From Mortierella alpina (Eukaryota; Mortierellomycota; Mortierellomycetes; Mortierellales; Mortierellaceae), in assembly GCA_029449245.1 (NCBI GenBank), contig JANATF010000006.1, positions 2,046,001 to 2,110,000 on the forward strand: a stretch of DNA of 64,000 nt. The letters are read 5' to 3'. The notes under the pieces were generated by a model. That model did no database searches, was not told where the DNA came from, and saw nothing but the letters and a program-made list of their open reading frames with translations. Position numbers and translations under genes: made by a program. Below are positions 57,734 through 64,000 of the stretch, one piece after another. Each line of letters starts with the position of its first letter. The first letter of the stretch is position 1.

Positions 57734-59497
57734 TTGAGTAGGCAAGGAATTTCCCCCCATAGCACTGCAGGCATATAACGTCTGCAATAAATTGAAAAGA
57801 TAAAAACGAGCGGACGACGACCGCACAACTCTCAACTCTGATAGACTAGATCGTGGGATTTGGTTCTTACTCAGAAAGAGCTGGCCTTGATTGCCTACAC
57901 AACGAGAAATAAAGCCATGGAAAGACGCAATGGGTTTAGGCATCAATCATGGTCATTGCTCAGAGGCAAACGGTCATGACTCAGGGGCAAGATTCTGATT
58001 GCTCTTGAACCTTGTCGCGCCACGCGCGGGATCTACGTAGCACAGCAAGTATAAGTCGCGCCCCTGCCTCAAGTGAGAATAAATGGGCTCGAAGAAGAAT
58101 GCCATTGCTCATTGCTAATCTCAATTCAGTCGCATCTCAGCTGCCCCATTGGCGTCTGGCTTTCACTCACAACATGATGCCCTAAGACAGTCAGAACGAG
58201 AGCAATACAAGAAACAAAGCCCAAGGCATCTCGGCGAGGGGTAGAGACCGCGCAGCACATACAAGTCGTAACAGGAACGGAGCACAGGCTACTACACAGC
58301 AAGCTGCACTTTCGAATCTTCCGAGCGGGGCGATCCATTGTAGTACTGGTCTCATTGTGTAAACACGACTAGCAAGAAACTAACAAGAGTAACAGGTATG
58401 GGCTTTGCTACATTCAAGTATCATCAGCGACTTTCTTACTCATCAACCACAAGTTATTTTCGCGCGCCACAAAAACGGGAGTTCGGTGCGGTGTCTAAAG
58501 AAAGCTCTGCAGTACCAGACATTCAGCGAGGATAGTATAGGTCTTTGAAATGTCGGACCTGCTTCAAAGTCCTCACAGGCCCACTGGGTTTGAGCAGTCA
58601 GGTTCTAACTGATCTTGCGAATGAGCAACACAGCGATAGGCACACTCAGGTGTCTATGCAAAGGTAAGCGGCACTTGACACTGTGTACAGATCTTCCATG
58701 ATTCGAGGCCACAGGTTGGGCTCCCATCGTTCAGTCATCGCTTGATCCTGAACTCAAAGCTGTGCGTTGGCCCTACTCGTTCTAGAAATAGGGTTGGATA
58801 GCTCTTCGTCGTATTTGCCAAGCGGCGGTGATCAAACCCAGGAAGGAATGTGCTGATCAACCACGGTAGTCAGTAGCCCGTGTACTGCTGGATATGGTAT
58901 ATCAGTACTGAGGAGGGTATAGGTAAGCTGTCAGAGCCTGCTGGAGATGTTCACACTTTTAAAAGTCAAGGGCACCGTGAATGTGATGAGTAACAGGGTT
59001 GCGGTGTGTTCCGAAAATAACACAGCTCTTTGCGACATTCCTGTAGCATGGAAGTGGTAGATATCTCAGCTTTTTGCAACATCTCGCTATAGCACCGTGG
59101 AATAGGCAGGCTCTGCTCCCTAGCCTGGGTACATCCTGGGTATTCATTTCTGCCACCTGCGCGCTCCAGACAACATGCTAATCGTGTCTCTCTTTTTTCT
59201 GTTTGTTACATATGATAGAACGTCTTATGGAAAAGGGCGTACCATGCGCTGTTCCACTCAGTCTAACCTATGGCTTCAGCGAGCCAGTCTATCGTCGATG
59301 CCGGGTCCTCGCAGGAACAACTTACCCTTGACCTGGACTTTGGACGATCTGGTGCATGGACTTTTGTGAGAGTATAAAGGCAGCGACGTGTTCTCCCTTC
59401 TTCCTTCATCCTCATCAGTCTCTCATCCTCAACCGCCAGTTCCATTTTTACTCAATATCGTTCCTCGTAACTCCCAAGTGCAAGAAAACTCATTACC
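57734..59497. other. 1.8 kb intergenic region before paralog D
   Basis: AATAAA of paralog C at 57786-57791. Near 57953-57992 an imperfect direct repeat (GGTCATTGCTCAGAGGCAA / GGTCATGACTCAGGGGCAA). No gene or relic of the secreted family was recognised; small - strand frames at 58126 and 58959 look random. TATA box of paralog D at 59373. Confidence 0.5.
59373..59378 (+). promoter_or_regulatory. TATA box of secreted paralog D
   Basis: TATAAA followed by GG, 125 bp upstream of the ATG. Confidence 0.6.
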
Positions 59498-60321
59498 ATG
59501 TTCATCTCCAAGTCGCTCATCGTCTCCGCCTTGCTCGCCGCGGCCCTCACTGTTGCATCAGTCAGCGCTCATAAGAAGAGGATGCCCTCTGCTCCGATGC
59601 CCTCTCCTGCAGTTGATGCTAGAGTGATTCCCTCTCCTTCAGTTGACGCTGGAGTGAATCTCCTCTTTGATATGCCCGACACTGAAGAGGTGCCTTCCAC
59701 AGTTGACATTCCAGAGGAGGAATCTTGTGACACCAAGAAGGTGCGCTCCCCTCGCAAGTCGTCCACTCGTATCGATAATGAGAAGACGATCGCTATCCTG
59801 GGCAAGCACAAGTTTTGCATGTTTCTTCCTCCTCAGCCTGGTCTTGAGGTTGCTCCCACTGAACAAGATGCCATTGCATTCTGCAAGGGCAAGGGACTCG
59901 AGTCCCCCAACCCAATGCCCGAGAACTTTATCCAATCTGTTCGTTATTACGAAGCTCCCGAGAAGAAGTTCGTCCAGTTGACAGGCACATTCGATCGCGA
60001 CGTGTACAACCTCTTGGCCACCGATGGAGGCGGACAGTATGGTAAGTTTTTTTTTCTTGCAGAGTAAAAAACACTTGTATCATAGTATTATGCGCGCTTC
60101 CAAACTAAGCGATCTTTTTTTTTTTTTTTTTGGCCTACAACTTCATGTATCAAGACTCTAAGAACATCCGCGGCAGCTCCTGCGTCGGCTACCCTTACTT
60201 TGTCGCCTTGGTCGAGCCCGACGTGGAGCGCTTCTGCATCCGCTGCTGTGCCGACAAGAAGGACTGCCCTACTCACAAGTCGCATTTGGGATGCGGTGCG
60301 GTCATTCCTGAGCTCATCTAA
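59498..60321 (+). CDS. Secreted cysteine-rich protein, paralog D
   Basis: Exons are 59498-60041 and 60155-60321; 236 residues. Signal peptide MFISKSLIVSALLAAALTVA. The linker contains an internal duplication, MPSPAVDARVIPSPSVDAGV, and an acidic then basic stretch (EESCDTKK, RSPRKSSTR). The family modules are well kept: KFCMFLPPQPGLEVA, DAIAFC, MPENFIQSVRYY, KFVQLTGTF, GGGQY, then in exon 2 SCVGYPYFVALVEPD, RFCIRCCADKKDCP and LGCGAVIPELI. Together with A it defines the canonical cysteine pattern. The 113-nt intron is at the family site in phase 1 (QY|D); a T-run precedes its acceptor region. AATAAA at 60431-60436. Confidence 0.85.
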
Positions 60322-61356
60322 ATCGCGCGACTGGGCACTCCACTGCAGGTCATTCGTGACACTCGCCTAAATAGCGCGCGCCTTGGCACACTCTACTACA
60401 GGTGCAAAGTAGCGGGCATTACTATAGAGGAATAAAACAATCCACCTGGAGTGGGTCTTCAGACACGCGTAGGGATGCTGGGCTAGAGCCTCCCCATGGC
60501 CAATCGGACACGGCCGGGGAGAGAGGCAGGCTTGTGCGACGCAATTTCATCCATTGGTTGGCTGAGATGGCTCGCCGACGACCAGCTCACTTTCTGGCGC
60601 AGAACTCAAAGTCCCCCACAGAGCAAAGCAAGGCAAAGGGCATCTGTCGACTGCCGTCTGTGTAGGGGGCACTCGCAAGTCTGGTTAGTGGTTGAGGACA
60701 TGTTGTCTTGTTTGCTTGTTTGCTTGTTTGCTTGTTGTGCTTGTGGTGCTTGTTTACAGAGTGCGAAGGAAGCACCTGGATGCGGTGGACTGACCCCAGG
60801 CGGTGTGCCTCTGCCTGAGTGGTGTTTGAATTCTCGTTTGTTGTTTGTGTCTGCTGGCAGCCCAGCAGGACCCATCTCTCTTCTCTCTCTCCCTCTGTCC
60901 ATCTCACACACACACGCCCCATCGTGCCATTGCCCCTTCTGCGAATCGAGTCTCCTTCTTCTTCTTCTTCTTTCTCCTCTCTGTCTGCGTCTCCCGCCCG
61001 CCCGCCCGCTGTCGCCTGTAGTCGTGCTGGACCTGCATGTGTTGACCTCTCCACGACTCGAGGTGCACCATCAGAACTCATATGCTGGTCCCCCCCACCC
61101 TGTGCTCCAATCCGTACTCCACCCTGGTCTCCACCCTGTCCATTGTTCCCCGCCCTGCAGCGCAATCCCTTGGCCGCCTTGACGCCGACTCCACTTTCTG
61201 GACCGCAATCCCACTTTCACGCCTGCTCTTCTTATACCCGCCCACCTGCCTCTCGTTTTCTCTCACTCTCATTCATTCCCAGCTGCCTTTGCTTCCTGCC
61301 ATCCCGCCGCACAAGCACACCCTCTCTGCCCCTCTGGATTCCCCAGCATCGTTGCC
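60322..61356. other. Paralog D 3' region and F-box gene leader
   Basis: AATAAA of paralog D at 60431. A (TTGTTTGC)n tract at about 60706-60736. From 60870 to 61350 the + strand is very CT-rich with CTT and CCCG runs, consistent with a long leader of the F-box gene. Long frames here are low-complexity and rejected. Confidence 0.5.
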
Positions 61357-64000
61357 ATGACAGCTCGCCAAGAGTTCGAGGGCGATGCAAAAGCATCGAG
61401 GTCCTACAGCCTCGCCTCTGCTCCCCTTCGACTCCTCTCCCATTCCTTCCACTCCACCGCCAACACCCACAGCAGCGGCACCACCGGCAGCAGCAGCAAC
61501 CCTTCCTCTTCGACCCCAATCGCGCAATCGCATGCAGATCTGCACCACCATACCCACGTCGACCCGTTGCTGAAGGAGTCCTCTCTCCAAGAGTCTCTTA
61601 ATCCATGCCATGAGCACACCCCCAACAGCAGCTGCCTTCACCATGCCATTCCACCCGCAGCAAATCACGAATCCGTTGGCAGACAACTTCAGAGCCCTGT
61701 GCCTCCGTCCACACTTCGCCACCACAAACCACCAGTACCACAGCCGCAGCCGCCCCTTGCGCAGGCACAGCGCTATTTGGATGAGCACTCGAGTCGAGGC
61801 CCAGCAGCGCGTGGCTCGGGTTTGCTCAACGACACGCCAGACGATGACCCATCGAGCTCTGGACCTTGGAGAAAAACGCTCAAGGTCGCAACACAGGAGG
61901 GAGTCATTGAGGCTGTTCCGCCAGCTCACGTCCGACAGGGTCGATCTCCTGGCTCGCCGCAGCCCCTGGGGGCTCTGGAGCGACTCGAGAGGCTCTTGGT
62001 GCCTTACGATATCCGGCATTCGATCTTTGGCGAGTTGTCGCTCCAGGACATTTACCATCTGCAACTGGTGAGACACCTTTCCCATGTCTACTTTTTTCTC
62101 CCCTTTGCTCTGTTCTATGGGTGCATTGATTGCCCGTGCGGCGAAAAACGCGGGCATCCATCTTTGGCCGCCCTTCCTCCCTTTTTTTGTTCACTCTCAG
62201 CATATTTCAAAACGCCTTCTCTACTGAGCTCTCTTGCACGCAAGGTCTTGCAAGTTGTGGATCGGGGTTGGATTGTCCATGTGGGTCTCTCTCTACGCAG
62301 GGCTTCAATGTCACCATGTCAACTGTAAAGTCTGAAGAGTGTGCGCATGTCTGAGAGAAAAAGGCTTTTTGTTTACCTCTAAAGTGCGCCAACAATGAAA
62401 AATGCGGGGAAGCTGCCATGTTCTTTGGCAAAGCACATGGCAAACCCCGCATTTTGCTATTTTGGCCCCCCTTTTGCCCTCCCTTTTGCGGTTCGTGTTA
62501 CAGTGGGAGCAGAGGAGTGTACTTCTTCCTTGAGCTAAGCACTATAACGTTCTTTTCTATCCTTGCTGCCCGCCATAGCCGCTCAACCAATGTATGCTGA
62601 GTGTCCCGCCTTTGAACATACCCATCTAACATGCCATGGCCTTCCCTTTGTCTCTAGACCTGCAAGCTGCTCTATTGGGCCACCTCGGACCAGCTTATAT
62701 GGAAGAGGATTGCGCTCGATCTCATTCAGGGCGAGTTTTACTTTGACATCCCCAAGACGTTGCCAGCCAACATCCCCAACTGGAAGTACTTTTGCAAACG
62801 CCATCTGCTTCGACAACGCAACTGGCGACGCGGCCAGGTCCAAGACATCATCTCACTCGACGACAACTACCAAAAGCTGACGACGCTCCAGATCATGGCA
62901 CCGTATGTCCTCACGGGCTGCGACGATGGTCGGGTTCATCTGTGGAACATTAGCACTCGCACGTTACTGCACTGCTTTCAGGTCAAAGGCGAGATTACTT
63001 GGGTCGAATACTTGCAGGATGAAAACATGGTTGCGGGATTAGGATACGATATCGAACAAACGCGGTCCGAGATTCGCTTGTTTTCGACAGAGACGGGTCA
63101 ACAGATTGGGCTCTACGAGGAGTGCTTTTGGGACCTGGCTATTTGCGCCATCAATAGAAACTATTTGGTCGCCTCGGATGGCAAGGGACGATACACGACC
63201 TGGAACTGGAAATCCGGCGCCAAGATCAGCACGTTCAAGGTGGAGGACGAGGTAACGTAGCGAGATGTTCGGGTCATTGTGTGTTCCTTTTACGCGCATT
63301 CTTTTACCATCCCTTTTTGCTGAATGTATGGACGTTTTTCTTTACTTTCTCTACTTCTAGACATCGATCACAGAAGCGCTTTACTTGGTCCAAAACACAA
63401 TTCTGGAGCTGCATTACGATGGAATGATGCGACTCTTTTCCATTCACGGTGAATGCTATGGCCGCTTCACGCTCGACAATATTCTGCCCAACCATCAAGT
63501 CTCATTCTGCTGGCTTCACAATGATTTTTCGATGGTTGTCTGGGAATTGAGCAATACCATGGCCCACATCCGCCTTCCGCTTTTGCAAAAGGACGCGCCC
63601 GATAATCGACTGGGGAGACCGATTTCGCAAGAGGAATGGGATGCTCAGGGGGCTGAGGTTTACTGGCGACACCAATTGACACACACCTGCAACTTTGCGG
63701 CCATGGGTGGAGGTCGGTTCCAGTTGCTTTACGTTGAGATCTTTGAGAACTTGATGGATCAGGTCCCTATTCGAGTTCACTCTTTACGGCCGAGTCGACC
63801 CACCGAGGGTGCGGATGCCCCGCCTGGGACAGGCCAAATTGGGCCTGATTCTGGCGATCCTCCTGCTGTGGGTCAAGCAGCGGCGGCTGAAGTTCAGGCA
63901 GAGGATGAGGGATACGGCTGGCAACATGGCGAATATGTTACCGCTCACAGCTTGAACCCAGAGATTGAAAAGATTATACAGGGACTCCGGCCATCACGCA
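61357..64000 (+). CDS. F-box/WD40 protein, 3' end outside window
   Basis: Probable substrate adaptor of an SCF ubiquitin ligase. Exons seen are 61357-62067, 62658-63251 and 63361 to the right edge, still open. The first 200 residues are Ser/His/Pro-rich and disordered. The F-box spans intron 1: LVPYDIRHSIFGELSLQDIY, HLQL|TCKLLYWATSDQLIWK. A beta-propeller follows, with WD-like strands YVLTGCDDGRVHLWNISTRT, then SEIRLFSTETGQQI, YLVASDGKGRYTTWNWKSGA and LYLVQNTILELHYDGMM. Intron 1 is long (590 nt), intron 2 is 109 nt. The last visible part is Pro/Gly/Ala-rich (GADAPPGTGQIGPDSGDP). The substrate is unknown. Confidence 0.85.

Noticed and set aside
58126-58338. 70-aa - strand frame with a hydrophobic run
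   Set aside because: No signal peptide at the start, no relation to the array genes, and no promoter or poly(A) context.
60587-61165. 192-aa - strand frame and overlapping + strand frames
   Set aside because: CT-rich leader of the F-box gene; low-complexity shadows.

Overview
This is a nuclear fungal segment. Almost every gene has short GT-AG introns (roughly 80-120 nt) with recognisable branch and acceptor ends, CT-rich leaders and AATAAA poly(A) signals, and the proteins are fungal or general eukaryotic: Rpn7, Ydj1-type DnaJ, Argonaute, Sec61 beta, Fur1-type UPRT, Slt2-type MAP kinase and a Whi5/Nrm1-like protein. A full Argonaute, a WD40-like/TRP channel fusion and a tandem family resembling the 'macrofage activating glycoprotein' proteins of Mucoromycota suggest an early-diverging fungus, probably Mortierellomycotina or a relative. 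That placement is inference. I found no rRNA, tRNA, CRISPR, transposon or virus-like gene.

Layout. 0-10 kb is dense housekeeping: RPN7 (+), DnaJ (-), Argonaute (-), SEC61B (+), UPRT (-). 10-22.5 kb holds regulators and structural genes: a four-finger C2H2 factor (-), a PH-domain protein (+) across a 2.2 kb divergent intergenic region, tropomyosin (+), and an intronless disordered protein (+). 22.8-24 kb has two small secreted-protein genes (-). 25-36.3 kb has choline kinase (+), a Whi5/Nrm1-like protein (+), a Dap1-like haem protein (-), a mitochondrial carrier (+) and ACBP (+). 36.4-42.2 kb is one 12-exon gene for a WD40-like/TRP channel (-). 42.7-50.1 kb has the Slt2-like MAPK (-), a HUT1-like nucleotide-sugar transporter (+) and a bHLH factor (-). 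52.3-60.3 kb is an accessory cluster: four secreted cysteine-rich paralogs, all +, all two-exon with an intron at the same codon and phase, plus a phytanoyl-CoA dioxygenase-like gene. 61.4 kb to the right edge is an F-box/WD40 gene that runs off the window.

Gene models were assembled by hand from splice signals. In every completed model the exon lengths sum to a multiple of three and join conserved motifs. This exposed many very small coding exons: three genes whose first coding exon is only the ATG (SEC61B, UPRT, ACBP), an 8-nt exon in ACBP, a 17-nt last exon in Argonaute, a 21-nt exon in the carrier, and a 25-nt exon carrying a zinc-ligand histidine and a finger linker. Ordinary ORF-based annotation would miss or misjoin these.

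The two most interesting signals are the secreted-protein array at 52-60 kb (a shared two-exon frame with variable linkers, one filled with seven 36-bp repeats) and the concentration of micro-exons.
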